DNA of 64,000 bases, taken from the NCBI GenBank assembly GCA_033557465.1, contig CM066033.1, forward strand, positions 1,359,203,834-1,359,267,833, written 5' to 3'. Made by a program: the position numbers and the translations under genes. Below, piece by piece: positions 31,282 through 42,560 of the stretch (its first letter is position 1; every line of letters starts with the position of its first letter). Source of the DNA: Ichthyophis bannanicus. Lineage: Eukaryota > Chordata > Amphibia > Gymnophiona > Ichthyophiidae. The notes below the pieces were generated by a model. That model had not been told where the DNA came from, ran no database searches, and saw only the letters and a list, made by a program, of their open reading frames with translations.

Positions 31282-32345
31282 TATATCAGCAGCCTTCGAC
31301 ACAGTTTCCCATCACATCCTATTGAAGCGCCTAATGGAGACTGAAACCATTTAATGGTGGTATCTTGTAGTCCAATCATACCTCGAAGATAGACAGCAAA
31401 AAGTAAAATCTGGTAACCTCACCTCAAAACCCTTCAGGACTACTCAAGGAGTCCCCCAGGCTCATCACTATCAGCTCTTCTCGTCAACATCTATATTCAG
31501 CCTATATGCAAAATATTTAACCAAATACAAGATACACTATGCCATATATGCTGATGACATCATGGCATATACCCATATTCAACTGGACTCCCCAGACTAT
31601 ACCACCATATCAACCTCCATTCAAGAAATGACGACCTGGCTAACTAACAGTAACTTAAACATCAAAATAAAAAAAATCGGAAGCAATCATCATTACGAGA
31701 GATTCCACATTCATTCCTCCCACTTCTATCAACATATCCAATACACCGATCACAATAAAAGATGAATACCAATACCTTGGAGTGATTCTAGACAAGCAAC
31801 TCACCCTCCAACTGTATATCAACACGATATCCAAAACAGCCTTCTTCAAACTCGCAATGCTCTGGAGACTAAAACCTCTCTTCAATAAAGAACATTTCTG
31901 CACCGTATGCCAGGCCATCATTACACCTATGCTGGACTACTGCAATATACTATACCAAGGTCTACCCAAACAAACTACCCGTCCTCTACAAATAGTTCAG
32001 AACACTGCTGCCCGCATTATTACTAGCGCTTCAATACAAGACCACATAACTCCAATTTTATACAATCTGCACTGGCTACCAATCTCAGCAAGGGCAAAAT
32101 ATAAATCAGCACTCACCATCTTCAAAATTAAAAACATGTCAGCAGAAATACTACAGGAACTCATCGGAACCAAAACAAGCAAAAGACCAGACAGAAACAG
32201 CACCAAAAACAATATACCAACACCCAGTCTATTCACAAGAACCAACGAGTCCACATCCATGCGAGCCTTCTCTCTTACTGCCCTTGCAATCTGGAATGTC
32301 CTCCCAGATAATCTGAAATCAACAACAGATATAAAATAATTCCGG
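31282..32345 (+). pseudogene. LINE-gamma RT (C-terminal half) and thumb region
   Basis: ISAAFDTVSHHILLKRLMET (RT motif A), TQGVPQ, IYADDIMAYTHIQ (motif C) and, in another frame from 31782, ITPMLDYCNILYQGLPKQTT, LHWLPISARAKYKSALTIFK and LAIWNVLPDNLKS. Several stops and shifts. Confidence 0.8.
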
Positions 32346-32410
32346 AAGCTACTCAAAACCACCCTATTCATCGAACAATTCATTGAAGATCACCAATCAA
32401 TGATCACCAA

Positions 32411-34275
32411 TGAAGATCTGGAAGTGGCGAATGTTAGATACCTGAAAGGTAGCCTAACTTCCACAGCAAAAGCTAACTAACAGTGGTTGAATATCACTAT
32501 TGCTCGATTAAGGTCTTTAGTTCAGTGACAACGGCTAGTCCTTTTAGCAGTGCCAGCTGCCGCCGCTGACTATCAGGCCTCAAAATGTTTTGCCTTGTGC
32601 ATATCCCTAGTTTTTTGCCATAGGACAAGATGAACAGAACAAAGCTTTCGGGTCCGATACTGAAAGGATTAGCACAGTCAGCGGACCTGGTCGGGGTAGC
32701 CAGCAGCACTACTACCCGCCTATCACTAAGTGGCAAAAGTCAGAAACAGTAGACTGGCCAAGCTTTCACCACTGCCCAGTTAGAATACTGAGGGAACTTG
32801 GGGACGTTCTAGCAACTCCACTGACTGACCTTTTCAATGCCTTGTTGGAGTCAGGAGTGGTGCCAAAGGACTGGAGAGAGGCTCATGTGGTGCCTTTACA
32901 CAAAAGCGGAAGTAAGGATGTGGTTGAAAACTACAGGCCGGTTAGTTTAACTTCAGCGGTGAGTAAATTATTGGAAACGCTGCTGAAAGAGAAAATAGTG
33001 AGGTTTCTGGAGTCCAGCGGATTACAGGATCCGAGGCAGCATGGATTCACCAGAGGCAGGTCTTGTCAGACAAATCTGATTGATTTCTTTGACTGGGTGA
33101 CCAGGGAGTTGGACCGAGGGAGAGCTCTAGATGTGGTGTATTTAGATTTCAGTAAAGCCTTTGACACTGTTCCTCACAGGCGACTTATAAACAAACTGAG
33201 CACCCTAGGGATGGACCCTAAAGTAATTGGTTGGGTGGGAGGCGACAAAGAGTACAAGTAAATGGAGCTCACTCTGAGGAGAAGGATGTTACCAGTGGTG
33301 TGCCCCAGGGATCTGTCCTTGGTCCGATTCTTTTTAACATCTTTGTTAGTGATATAGCGGCAGGGCTGTCGGGTAAGGTTTGCCTCTTTGCAGATGATAC
33401 CAAAATCTGCAATAGAGTAGACACCCAGGAAGGTGTAGATAACATGAGGAGGGATCTAGCTAAGCTTGAAGAATGGTCTAGAATTTGGCAGCTGGGATTT
33501 AATGTTAAAAAATGTAAGGTCATGCATTTGGGCTGCAGCAATCCAAGGGAGCAATACAGTATAGGAGGTGAAGTACTTTTGTCCACTAAAGAAGAGCGGG
33601 ACCTAGGCGTGGTTGTGTTTGATGATCTTAAAGTAGCTAAACAGGTAAAAAAGGCGACGGCAAAAGCTAGAAGGATGCTTGGGTGCATACGGAGAGGAAT
33701 GGCTAGCAGAAAAAAGGAGGTGATAATGCCTCTGTATAAGTCTTTGGTGCGACCTCATTTGGAGTATGGTGTGCAATTCTGGAGACCGCACCTTCAAAAG
33801 GATGTAAACAGGATGGAGTCTGTGCAGAGTGTTGCTACTAAAATGATTAATGGGCTTCATTATAAAGCATATGAGGACAGACTTAAGGATCTTAATATGT
33901 ACACCTTAGAGGAAAGGCGGGATAGAGGTGATATGATTGAGATGTTTAAATACCTCCGTGGCATAAATGTTCAGGGAGAGAGCCTCTTTCAATTGAAAGC
34001 AAGTTCTGCTACGAGGGGACATGGGATGAGGGTGAAGGGAGATAGATTCAGGAGTGATATGCGGAAATATTTCTTTACGGAAAGAGTAGTGGATCCATGG
34101 AATAGTCTCCCAGTGGAGGTGGTAGAAATGAGGACAGTAACTGAATTCAAAAAAGCATGGGACCAACACAGAGGATCTCTAAATGTAAAAAGTGGACTGT
34201 TGTAGTTGTTGTTATGGAAGGACAGACTAGATAGGCCATGTGGTCTTTTTCTGTCATCATGTTTCTATGTTTCTA
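32411..34275 (+). mobile_element. CR1-beta LINE copy 2, 5' truncated, inside LINE-gamma
   Basis: Recognisable from about 32760 (RELGDVLATPLTDLFNALLE) to the tail at 34275. The 32411-32760 stretch is unassigned and may be its upstream part. It is the fourth level of nesting at this place: CR1-alpha, DIRS, LINE-gamma, CR1-beta. Confidence 0.8.
32779..34205 (+). pseudogene. CR1-beta ORF2: reverse transcriptase and C-terminus, one frameshift
   Basis: First frame to 33261: VVPLHKSGSKDVVENYRPVS, HGFTRGRSCQTNLIDFFDWV, VVYLDFSKAFDTVPHRRLIN (motif A). Second frame from 33231 to 34205: [33 protein letters not shown] (motif C, FADD), LGVVVFDDLKVAKQVKK, YKSLVRPHLEYGVQFWRPHL, ending KSGLL. The two frames overlap near 33235-33260, so a single indel separates them. 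The least damaged CR1-beta here, but without an endonuclease. Confidence 0.88.
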
Positions 34276-34530
34276 GAGAATCACCCCACAAGCTGACCTA
34301 AGCCACGACAACCACACCAAACAAACACCCCATTACTCTCATTAAGATGTCCATAGTTTAGATAGTATTACAAGAGAATACTCAGGTTTTTGATGTTATA
34401 TGTTACTATTGATATTTACAAGTTCTTGGAATAAGTTGATATATGCAAGTTCTTTGCATAAGTTGATGTTTTTGTAAGCCACCTTGATTGAAGGAAAAGG
34501 CAGAGTAGAAAAATTGTTAAATAAATCAAA

Positions 34531-34990
34531 CAAACAAACCTGCTGGCCAACAGGCTCAGCAGAATCCTCCAGCCGCATGAGTGGCAGCTGGACCCCAGGG
34601 TGGCTAGTCGACTTTTTCAGCTCTGGGAGGTGCCCATGCTTGACCTGTTCACCAGCCCGAACAACTTTCATTTGCCCCGCTTCTGTATCTGGCGGCCCCA
34701 CCCCTCCACGGTGGCTGCAGATGTGTTTCTAGTCTCATGGGTGGAAGACCTCATGTAAGCTTTCCCTCCTACGCCGCCAAGACCTTATTTAGGACCCTTC
34801 TTGACAGGCTTCGTTCATCCTTATAGCTTCTCGGTGGCCCAGGCAGCCATGGTTCTCGCTGCTTTTGCAGCTGACTGTGGAGACCCCCATCCCATTGGGG
34901 ACTGCTCCATGACTCCTAACTCAGGAGGGGGGCTCTCTTCTGCACCCCAATCTGGAATCCCTGATGCTGACAGCCTGGCTGCTGAAAGGG
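34531..34990 (+). pseudogene. DIRS pol second part: RNase H end and methyltransferase-like region
   Basis: Translates as LANRLSRIL, HEWQLDPRV, a DLFTSP..NFHLPRF block, and a VSWVEDLM*AFPPTPP block, equivalent to residues 520-640 of the copy 3 protein. It carries a stop before the FPP motif. Confidence 0.75.
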
Positions 34991-36027
34991 CGACTGGCCC
35001 CTTTCAATCTTCTGGTTGAGGTGGAAGATATTCTGCTGGCCTCTCACAAGGCCTCTACTAGGAAGGTGTATGCCCTCAAGTGGCACAGGTTCTCTGTTTG
35101 GGGCACTGAACATGGGGCTGACCCCCTTCTCCTGCCCGGTGGCTCTGGTGCTACAGTATCTTCTCCACCTCTCCCAGTCCGGGCTCAAGTCTAACTCCGT
35201 CCGAGTGCACCTCAGTGCCTTGACAGCGCACCACCATCTGGTGTATGGTAAGCCTCTCTTGGCTCAACCGTTGGTGACCCGTTTCTTTCGGGGCCTATTC
35301 TTATCGAAGCCCCCAGTTTACCCTCCGGCAACTGAATGGGACCTCATTGTGGTGTTGGTTAGCTCACTCATCTGCCCTTCGAACCTCTGGCTACCTGCCA
35401 CTTCCGTTACCTCTCTTGGAAGGTGGCTTTCTTGGTCACACTCACCTCCGCTCGCAGAGTTAGCAAGCTTCAGGCCTGGTGGCAGAGGTGCCCTATACCA
35501 GGTTCTACAAGAGCAGAGTGGTGCTTTGCATGCACCCCAAATTCCTGCCGAAGGTGGTGTCACCCTTCCGTCTCAACCAGGAAGTGGTGCTCCCTACCTT
35601 CTTTCCAAGACCTCACTCCAGTTGGGCGGAGACGGTCCTCCACCCCTTGGACTGCAAAAGGGGCTTGTCCTTCTATATCCAATGCACTCAGGCCATCGCA
35701 AAGCCTCTCAGCTTTTCATTTCTTACGACCCCGGTAGGCTGGGGGGAGCAGTGACTAAGCGTACGCTGTCCACTTGGGTGGTGGAGGACTGTATCGCCCT
35801 TGCTTATGAGCAGGTGAGGCTCCTGCTGGAAGGTTGTATCACAGCACACCTTGTCAGGGCCATTGGGACTTTGCTGGCAAACTTGTGCTCCCTCCCTATG
35901 CCAGACATTTGCTGAGCTGCCACCCGCTCTTCAGTCCATACCTTCGCAGCCCATTACTTCCTGGAGAGAGAGTCCCAATGGGACAGTGCCTTTGGCCAGG
36001 CTGTGCTCCATAACCTTTTCGGGGTTT
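34961..36027 (+). pseudogene. DIRS tyrosine recombinase, broken
   Basis: Core-binding domain LASHKASTRKVYALKWHRFS and SQSGLKSNSVRVHLSALTAH. Catalytic domain with the first Arg in SARRVSKLQAW (after a frame change at about 35430), VLHPLDCKRGLSFYI, KRTLSTWVVEDCIALAYEQV, and the Tyr region FAAHYFLERESQWDSAFGQA ending at 36027. At least four frame changes. Confidence 0.82.
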
Positions 36028-36208
36028 AGGCAGCTCCTACCCTATGACCCTTCTGTGTTCAGGCTACTGGAGTGCTGGCTTCATTTGACACAGGGGGCCT
36101 ACTGTGATCTGTGCACACGGACTGAATTGCTGCTGCTTGCAGCTCCCTATGTGGGCGCTCTGGTTTTTTTGTTATAGGACTCCCCAGCTAAAGGCTGCTG
36201 AAAGCCCA

Positions 36209-36300
36209 TATGTGAGGACTGACTTCCTGCTTGTTCCTGGAGAAAGCATACTCGCCTGTGACAGGTGTTCTCCGCGGACAGCAGAAATCGGTCCTCACAA
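36209..36300 (+). repeat. DIRS-a copy 4 internal complementary region
   Basis: catatgtgaggactgacttc through tcctggagaaagc is the complement of the left end at 27609-27640, followed by the complement of the right end (actcgcctgtgacaggtgtt). Confidence 0.8.
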
Positions 36301-36399
36301 CCCTCCCTCCTCCTTGGGGTTGCTCTTTTACGTCTCTGCTTTTGCTGTCATTTAGCTGTGTCATCTGACTGAGCAGGATGACACCCTTGGATGGAAAGG

Positions 36400-36549
36400 G
36401 GACCACACATGCATGGTGGCATCTCCCAAAGGCTTTCTTTGAAAGCTGGGGCTATGCTTCCGTGAGAGCTCTGTTGGTGCTAACATCACCCATATGTGAG
36501 GGCTAAGTCCTGCTGTGGCTGGAGAACACCTGTTACAGGTAACTATACT
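36400..36549 (+). repeat. DIRS-a copy 4 right inverted terminal repeat
   Basis: Inverse complement of the leader/left end of DIRS-a (ggcatctcccaaaggctttc block) and the right-end extension cacctgttacaggtaactat. Followed at once by CR1-alpha sequence (ttttcagttacccc, equivalent to FNYPGIDW). Confidence 0.8.
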
Positions 36550-36640
36550 TTTCAGTTACCCCAATGTTAACTAGGTCTGTGTTACATTAAGCATATGCGA
36601 AGGAGATAAATTTTCTAGATGAAAGAGATGACTGCTTCTG

Positions 36641-37124
36641 TGTTTCTATGGATGTGAACAGGATGGAGTTGGTGCAGAGGGTGGCTACTAAAATGATTAG
36701 TGGTCTTCATTATAAAGCATCTGAGGACAGACTAAAGGATCTAAATATGTACACCTTAGAGGAAAGGTGGGATAGAGGTGATATGATTGAGATGTTTAAA
36801 TACCTCTGTGGCATAAATGTTCAGGGCGAGAGCCTCTTTCAATTGAAAGCAAGTTCTGCTACGAGGGGACATGGGATGAGGGTGAAGGGAGATAGATTCA
36901 GGAGTGATATGTGGAAATATTTCTTTACGGAAAGAGTAGTGGATCCATGGAATAGTCTCCCAGTGGAGGTGGTAGAGATGAGGACAGTAACGGAATTCAA
37001 AAAAGCATGGGACAAACACAGAGGATCTCTAAAGGTAAAAAGGGGACTGTTGTAGTTGTTGATATGGAAGGACAGAGTAGATAGGCCAGGTGGTCTTTTT
37101 CTGTCATCCTATTTCTATGTTTCA
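36641..37124 (+). mobile_element. CR1-beta LINE copy 3, short 3' piece
   Basis: Only the last 135 codons of ORF2 and the 3' UTR. About 95 percent alike with copy 2, so both are fairly young. Splits the CR1-alpha endonuclease between the equivalents of DCF and the following Leu-rich block. Confidence 0.85.
36648..37055 (+). pseudogene. CR1-beta ORF2 C-terminal fragment
   Basis: An open frame for ELVQRVATKMISGLHYKASE, MYTLEERWDRGDMIEMFKYL, GHGMRVKGDRFRSD and VTEFKKAWDKHRGSL. No RT domain; not functional. Confidence 0.8.
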
Positions 37125-37446
37125 GCAGGTTCAGGTACTGACATGAAGAGGAGATATTTTGGCCTAGTCCCTTATTGGTTTACAAGATCTGGTGCGAGAG
37201 GTGTGACTGTTGGGACCCCTTGGTAATAGTGATTGTGACATGATTGTCTTGCTGTCCTTTATTTATTAATCTACTGCACTAGCTTTTAACTTTTAGAGAG
37301 AGACTGTGCTAAAATTAGGAAAATGGTTAAGAAGAAAACTAAAAGGAGCAGCTGCAGAGGTTAAGAGTTTATATCAGGCATGAATATTATTTTAAAAAAA
37401 TATCATGTTGGAAGCTTAGACCACATGTATTCCACACTAGAAAAGA

Positions 37447-37540
37447 TATTTTATTTATTTTGAGAACATTTGTATACCGCTGCTTCCAGCGATCAGCTGC
37501 GGTTGACTATACATATCAGGAGGGGTAATCAACAGTTAAA
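37447..37540 (-). mobile_element. Small LINE/SINE tail fragment
   Basis: On the - strand reads caaatgttctcaaaataaat after a gtataca block, like the 3' tails of LINE-gamma and the SINEs. CR1-alpha sequence continues on both sides (tattccacactagaaaag left, agatggaaggaaagcac right). Confidence 0.55.
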
Positions 37541-37662
37541 GATGGAAGGAAAGCACAATGACTGCTGGCATGGTTTAAATTGATACAAATAAAGAAAACA
37601 GGAAATGGCATCAACATGGGAATGTTAAATTTGAAGCATTAATAAAGCTTCTCTACCTTTTT

Positions 37663-37895
37663 CCAATCAGGAGCCTGCAGGGAGTAGGAAGATAAGCGCC
37701 TCCCCATGCCCCACCAGAACACCAAATTAGCTCGGCTCTGCACTAGGACTTTAAAAGTGAAGCAACACACTTCAGCCAGCCTCTACACCTTGGTGACCCA
37801 ATCAGGAGCAGGAAGGTAAGCTCTCCACAACACCCAATCAGCCCAGTGCTGCAGCAGGACTTTAAATTTAAAAGTGAAGCAGCATGCTTGGATGC
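37663..37895 (+). repeat. Two tandem 5' units of LINE-gamma, period about 130
   Basis: 37663-37776 and 37798-37892 share ccaatcaggagc, aggactttaaa and aaaagtgaagcarcayrctt blocks in the same order. They resemble promoter units at the 5' ends of some LINEs. Confidence 0.65.
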
Positions 37896-38589
37896 GCTCA
37901 CAGTCCTAGCCAGAGGGCCCTTTGGCGGGGATTGTGCAGGCTTACAGGATCGCGCGAGAACACCTCTCCAGCACCTTTGCAGATGGAAGCAACACAAGCA
38001 CAGCAGTCTACAGTCCATGTTTGCTTAAATAGCTTAACTCCCTGTCCAGCACCTGAGCTCCATCACTATTCCACCAAAGGCCAGCCCTCCCCCAGACATA
38101 CTGGATCCACCCTTGTCAACAGCAGACCCAGTGCTACCGCAGCCAACTACTGAGCCACCACCCACTGGACTACATTAGCCTGCCATCATGCAATAAAGGT
38201 GTGACGAACCTACCCAGACCCTACATGAACTGTCCCATCATCAGTGTCCCATGCTGAATGGCCCTCCATGTTTGCACTGCTCAACAAGCCACAAGACAAC
38301 TCTCCTCAGCAACACACTGGGACATCACAGTCCATCCACCCCAAAAAATAACTGATTCCCTCAAGCATAATGTTCCACACAGCCTTATACATCATTGTCA
38401 TACTCCTCGCCAGCCACTCCATCATCCAAGCCTCAGGACTCATCACGTCATTCATCCCAATTATACATCACTCATACAACAGCAGGCTCTAGCCCACCAT
38501 TCTCAAGCTGAGAACAAGGAACACCCACAACCTAATTAACATACAGCCCGCCCACAGTCCCCCCCCCATCTTCAAATAACTTATCACCC

Positions 38590-40066
38590 CCTACCCAGCC
38601 GCCCAGATATAGCCCTTATAAACACAAGATCCTCACAGTAATGGGCTATATAAAATAAAATCATATTGACATCTGCATAACTGAATCATGGCTTGAGGAA
38701 GAGGATGGGGTCCTACTAAACCAGCTTGCCATCCCTTCGTACCAGCTTTTCTGCCAACCAGGATGACATAAAAGAGGAGGAGGAGTAACCATAATGGCAA
38801 GGAAAGACCTCCACTTGAAAGCCATTACATCATGCTTTCAAGGCGCTCTGGGTATCATCTCCATAACCAATTCGTACTTATCAATATGCCTCACATACAG
38901 ATCTTCTTCAACAGATCCCAATGACCTCTCACCGAAGAAACATGCTCAGAGCACCACAAGAACAAATGGTTCATCCTCCTGGGTGACTTCAACCTCCTCT
39001 CCTTACTGACCAGCCAGACCACTGTCTTCTGCCAATCAGGTAAGCACTGGACCAACACACAGCAAAGGAGGAACCCTTGACCTCATATTCACATCAACCA
39101 ACTGGCCACATCAAGACCTTTTCCACAAGACCAGTATCACATCTGTGCCCTGGTCAGACCACAACCTAATCACCTTCTATCTCCTGCACATACCTAAAGC
39201 AAACACCTTCAAATCGCCATCATCCAAATCATAGAGATTCAAAGCCTTTGATAAAGACACCTTTACAAGCACAATCCTGCCTCTCTCCTCTGGCTAACCT
39301 GACTAGTATTGACACCTTCATCTCTGAATGGAACACAAACATTTCTTCATACGCCATCTTGTTGGACAACACAGCCATGATAAAGTGACTATGCCAAGCT
39401 CCATGGCTCACCCCTCAACTCAAAATTTTTAAAAATAAACTCAGGCAGCTTGAGCTTAGATGGAGACAAAAAAAAAACCCAACAACCAACCATGCAGCTT
39501 ATACAAGTGCAAAGGCAGACAACTGTGCACTCATACTTCACACGGAAAAAGAATATCACTCCAATCTTCTAAATGTCTCCCTCAACCACCCCAGAGAGCT
39601 TTTCAATATAGCCTTAAACCTGCTTCAAAGTACGAAACCTAACCTTAACTTAGCGACTGATGCCACGGCTCAATTCCTTTATGCCAGACAGCCGACTACC
39701 AGAGTTCAGCACCTGCCTGCCACTGACCCCAACAACACCCCAACCAAAAAATACACCTGGTCAACTTTTAGGCACCAATCCACCAGGGATATTGACATTA
39801 TAGCAAACCTCAACTGTACCACATCATCACTCGACACCTGCCCCTTCTCTTGGATCAAGATGACCAGATATGATCTCACCCCAACCATTCTTCACCTGGT
39901 CCATGCATCCCTGTCACTCGGCCACATGCCAACTCCTCTCAAGCTAGCCTCCATCAGACCCCTACTAAAAAGCTACTCAGCCCCAGCTTCATATAGACCT
40001 ATATCAAGCATCCCCTTCCTAGCCAAAATCAAAGAAAAGGCAGTGCAGCTTCAGTTGCAAGAATTT
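38590..40066 (+). pseudogene. LINE-gamma ORF2: endonuclease and first RT motifs, decayed
   Basis: Pieces in several frames: a CITESWLEEED block (endonuclease, 38670-38710), WFILLGDFNLLS (near 38968), TFSHQPTGH, VPWSDHNLITFYLLHIPKAN (39150-39200), then SLGHMPTPLKLASIRPLLKS and SYRPISSIPFLAKIKEKAVQ of the RT (39900-40050). Many stops. Confidence 0.75.
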
Positions 40067-40068
40067 AT

Positions 40069-40437
40069 CCGGGAACAAGCAGGATGTCAGTCCTCACATA
40101 TGGTTGACATCAGCACTGACAGAGCCCTCATGGAAGCATCTCAGCTTTCAAAGAAAGCCTTTGGGAGATGCCACCATGCATGCGTGGTCCCCTTCCCGCC
40201 CAAGGGTGCCATCTTACTCAGTCTCTTTATAACCATGGACCCCTTCAGACTTCTATCTTCCCCCAGAAAAGGTTGATTATTTGTTATCTAAGTTTCATAC
40301 TCTCTCTCCAGTTGCACCGGTACTCTACCCACCACCTGAGCCCACTGCTTTGGCATAGTGTCTCGTGTCCATTTTTGATTTTTCACCTTTGCACCTTTTT
40401 TTCCAACTGGCAGCACTGTGGATCTTTGACCTCGCTG
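40069..40437 (+). mobile_element. DIRS-a copy 5, left end and leader only
   Basis: ccgggaacaagcaggatgtc and the following 350 bases match the leaders of copies 2 and 4 (gccaccatgcatgcgtggtc, ggttgattatttgttatcta). It ends abruptly against CR1-alpha RT sequence, with no right end, so a deletion removed the rest of this DIRS, the 3' half of the LINE and part of the host LINE. Confidence 0.85.
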
Positions 40438-40672
40438 GGAAACTACAAACCGATAAGCCTTATGTCAGTGCCAGCTAAAATGGTAGAAACCATTATAAAT
40501 AAAAAAGAAAATTGCTGAATATAAGATAATCGTAGTTTAATCGGACAAAGCCAACATGGATTTAGCCACGTATTGTCTTGCCTCACCAGTTCACTACATT
40601 TTTTGAAGGTGTCAACAGATAAAGGAAAACCAGTTGATGCAATATATCTGGATTTTCAGAAAGCCTCAGCTT

Positions 40673-40811
40673 TTCAAAAGGACATTTGGGTTGAGGGAGA
40701 AAACTAAGTATCTGGAACTGAATTTTAAATTAAAGAAAAAAAGGCATAGTTCCTTTCCTTGGCACATGAATAAGTGCTGCCAGCCACTTTGGTGAAACAA
40801 GCCGTCATAAT
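40673..40811 (+). other. Short unassigned spacer
   Basis: No feature seen between the last CR1-alpha match and the SINE. Confidence 0.4.
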
Positions 40812-41070
40812 GGAGGAGTGGCCTAGTGGTTGGGGCAATTGCCTCAGGCCTGAGGGTTCAAATCCCACTGGAGAACAGCAACCTCGGGCTGGACAGCCTG
40901 GGGTTTCCAGTTCCACAGGTGCTCCTTGTGGCCTTGGGCAAGCCACTTAACGCTTCAGATACAAAATGTAGATTGTGAGCCCTTCGGGGACAAGGGAAAT
41001 ATATACTGTACCTGAATGTACACTGCTTTGACCCGGTGAAAAGCAGTATATAAGCATCGCTAAATAAATA
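40812..41070 (+). mobile_element. tRNA-derived SINE, variant with GACCCGGTGAAAAGC tail
   Basis: Pol III A box TGGCCTAGTGG (40818-40828) and B box GGTTCAAATCC (40856-40866) lie near the 5' end. The tail (agattgtgagcccttcgggg, ctttgacccggtgaaaagca) differs from that of the copy at 54015 but matches the copy at 47288. Ends in taaataaataa. Confidence 0.88.
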
Positions 41071-41617
41071 ACTATATTTAAGAAATCTCCTCTCCTTTTA
41101 AAAAGACTCACTGGGTTCTCTACCATTAAGAGTCAGCAATCGACGTCTACTACATTTACATAGACAGAAATGATAACTTTTGCAATTTGACATTTTTTCC
41201 CTCAGATCCCAAACCAGAAGGTATAAAAGATGACATTTTACCAGAAAATACAAGTTTTTTAAATTTATTTATTTTAAAAGGCACTTTCACTATTTTGTAG
41301 TTTGCCATATGTGAATAAAAAGACTACAGTTGATTTTAGCAATCAGCATTACACAATAAGGCATGCTCAAAGATCCAAAACCACTATATATATTAATGCT
41401 ATCAGTGTTCTTCCCAAGACCTTTTGAATGGGCACACCACCCAGCTAATTTTACTGACTGCCCAGCTAACTTAATCTGATGAATTGACATCTCTGCTGCC
41501 AGCTGGCTCATAGTGCAACCCACCTGGCAAAAATTTCTGGGGAGAACACTAGATATTAATGGCAATGTTTTTTTTTAAATAGGCCATATATCATAATTTA
41601 AAAAATGTACTGGGGGT
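41071..41617 (+). other. Unassigned A/T-rich sequence
   Basis: No gene or familiar repeat recognised; the open frame at 41290-41565 (- strand) shows no domain. Confidence 0.4.
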
Positions 41618-41799
41618 CAGGGCCGTACCAAGGGCTGTGCAAGCCGTGCAGCCACACAGGGCACAAGCACAGAAAGGGGCACTGATATAACTGGGCTTAC
41701 AGGAAGGTCAAAAAGGGCGAGTTACTGAATTTGGCTGGGTGAAAGGGGCACCAGATTTGTTATTCACACAGGGCACATTTCTACTTTGATACAGTCCTG
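41618..41799 (+). mobile_element. hAT-type MITE with target duplication
   Basis: Begins CAGGGCCGTACC and ends in the inverse of CAGGACTGTATC (9 of 12 alike). Flanks are ctgggggt (41610-41617) and ctgagggt (41800-41807), an 8-base duplication with one mismatch, the size made by hAT transposases. Too short to code. Confidence 0.75.
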
Positions 41800-42403
41800 C
41801 TGAGGGTTAACCTGTCTCAATATTTATTCCTGGTTGTGGCAGGATAGGGGAGAACTACAGGATTACAGTTGCACACCTAATGCTTAGATGCACGCTGCAG
41901 CTCGTGGATTATTCCAGCAATAGTTAGGGCACGGCCTTTAAAAACTAGAAGAGAACATGGTGCCATAGCCATGAAGAGGTGAATTCCTACCAAGCTGGAA
42001 GTCCAAAAGGCGCAGGAGAAAATTTCCAGAGCCATAGCTTGGTTTCATATTTCAACTGAAGTGGCATCATCTTAGTGCTTGAAAATTGAAAGCAGCACTC
42101 CAAAATAGTTGATATTATTTTCTGTTAAGATAAATAGCAATAGGGTATATCTGCATTTTACAGTAAGTTAGGGTAGACAACACAATGGCACAACAGGAAA
42201 TACCAGTTCCAAACTGGATCTTATATTTTTTCTTCTTGCTATCTTCTTACCCCTATCAATCAAATTGAGTATTTACTATGGCTAGTGGAAACTATGTTAC
42301 TGACCAAAGAAAGGCAAGACCCTACTCTCCCTTATCAAAATGTTCAGAAAATCCTGGAGCAGACAGTGGCTATGATTATCAACTCAACCTCCCTCCATCC
42401 TGC
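41800..42403 (+). other. Unassigned sequence
   Basis: No coding or repeat signal recognised. Confidence 0.4.
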
Positions 42404-42560
42404 CTAAGGTGAAATTAGACCTTACCTGCTAATTGTCTATCCTTGAGTCCCTCCAGTCCAGTCCAGATGTGTGGGCTATTTCTCCCAACCAGCATGTCAC
42501 ATTTTGTAATGTCACAGGAGAAAGGGCTCTGTACATTGACTCCAAGACCAGTATCCTATT
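42404..42560 (-). repeat. DIRS-b right inverted terminal repeat
   Basis: The block ccagtccagatgtgtgggct with gaaagggctctgtacattga appears inverted at 49685-49790. The outer part (aaattagaccttacctgcta, 42410-42429) appears inverted in the internal complementary region. Confidence 0.8.

Larger units (their letters stand above)
31246..34530 (+). mobile_element. LINE-gamma copy inserted in DIRS-a copy 4
   Basis: 5' truncated LINE in two parts, 31246 to about 32410 (RT and C-terminus) and 34276-34530 (3' UTR and tail ending in caaacaaacaaa), separated by a CR1-beta. The DIRS frame reads through from ccaggttaggacaacct (left) to ctgctggccaacaggctcag (right), and AACCT is a likely 5-base target duplication. 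Confidence 0.85.
27609..36549 (+). mobile_element. DIRS-a copy 4, complete outline but decayed and split
   Basis: Left end at 27609 (tgggaacaagcaggaagtca), leader, gag, pol, recombinase, internal complementary region (36209-36300) and right repeat to 36549 are all traceable. A LINE-gamma (itself holding a CR1-beta) splits pol at 31245/34531. It lies in the endonuclease region of the CR1-alpha LINE. CpG/GC-rich gag sequence and many stops set it apart from copy 3; it is a different subfamily. Confidence 0.88.
37647..40068 (+). mobile_element. LINE-gamma, 5' complete, cut by DIRS-a copy 5
   Basis: Starts with tandem 5' units and covers the endonuclease to the first RT motifs, ending where a DIRS end begins at 40069. 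The 3' half is lost. Same family type as the - copy at 11330-15240 (shared VPWSDHNLITF and YRPISSIPFLAKI). Confidence 0.8.
18600..40672 (+). mobile_element. Host CR1-alpha LINE of the big nest, in seven collinear pieces
   Basis: One CR1-alpha copy can be followed in order against the CR1-alpha copies at 58350-63830: 18600-18663 (ORF1 start, cagtccagcg...gagatgggggc), 24276-24731 (ORF1), 26637-27608 (ORF1 end and start of endonuclease), 36549-36640, 37125-37446 and 37541-37646 (endonuclease to linker), and 40438-40672 (RT, GNYKPISLMSVPAKMVETII, HGFSHVLSCLT, IYLDFQKA). Foreign elements fill every gap. About 500 bases of linker/RT are missing between 37646 and 40438. A 3 kb LINE now spans 22 kb. 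Confidence 0.85.
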
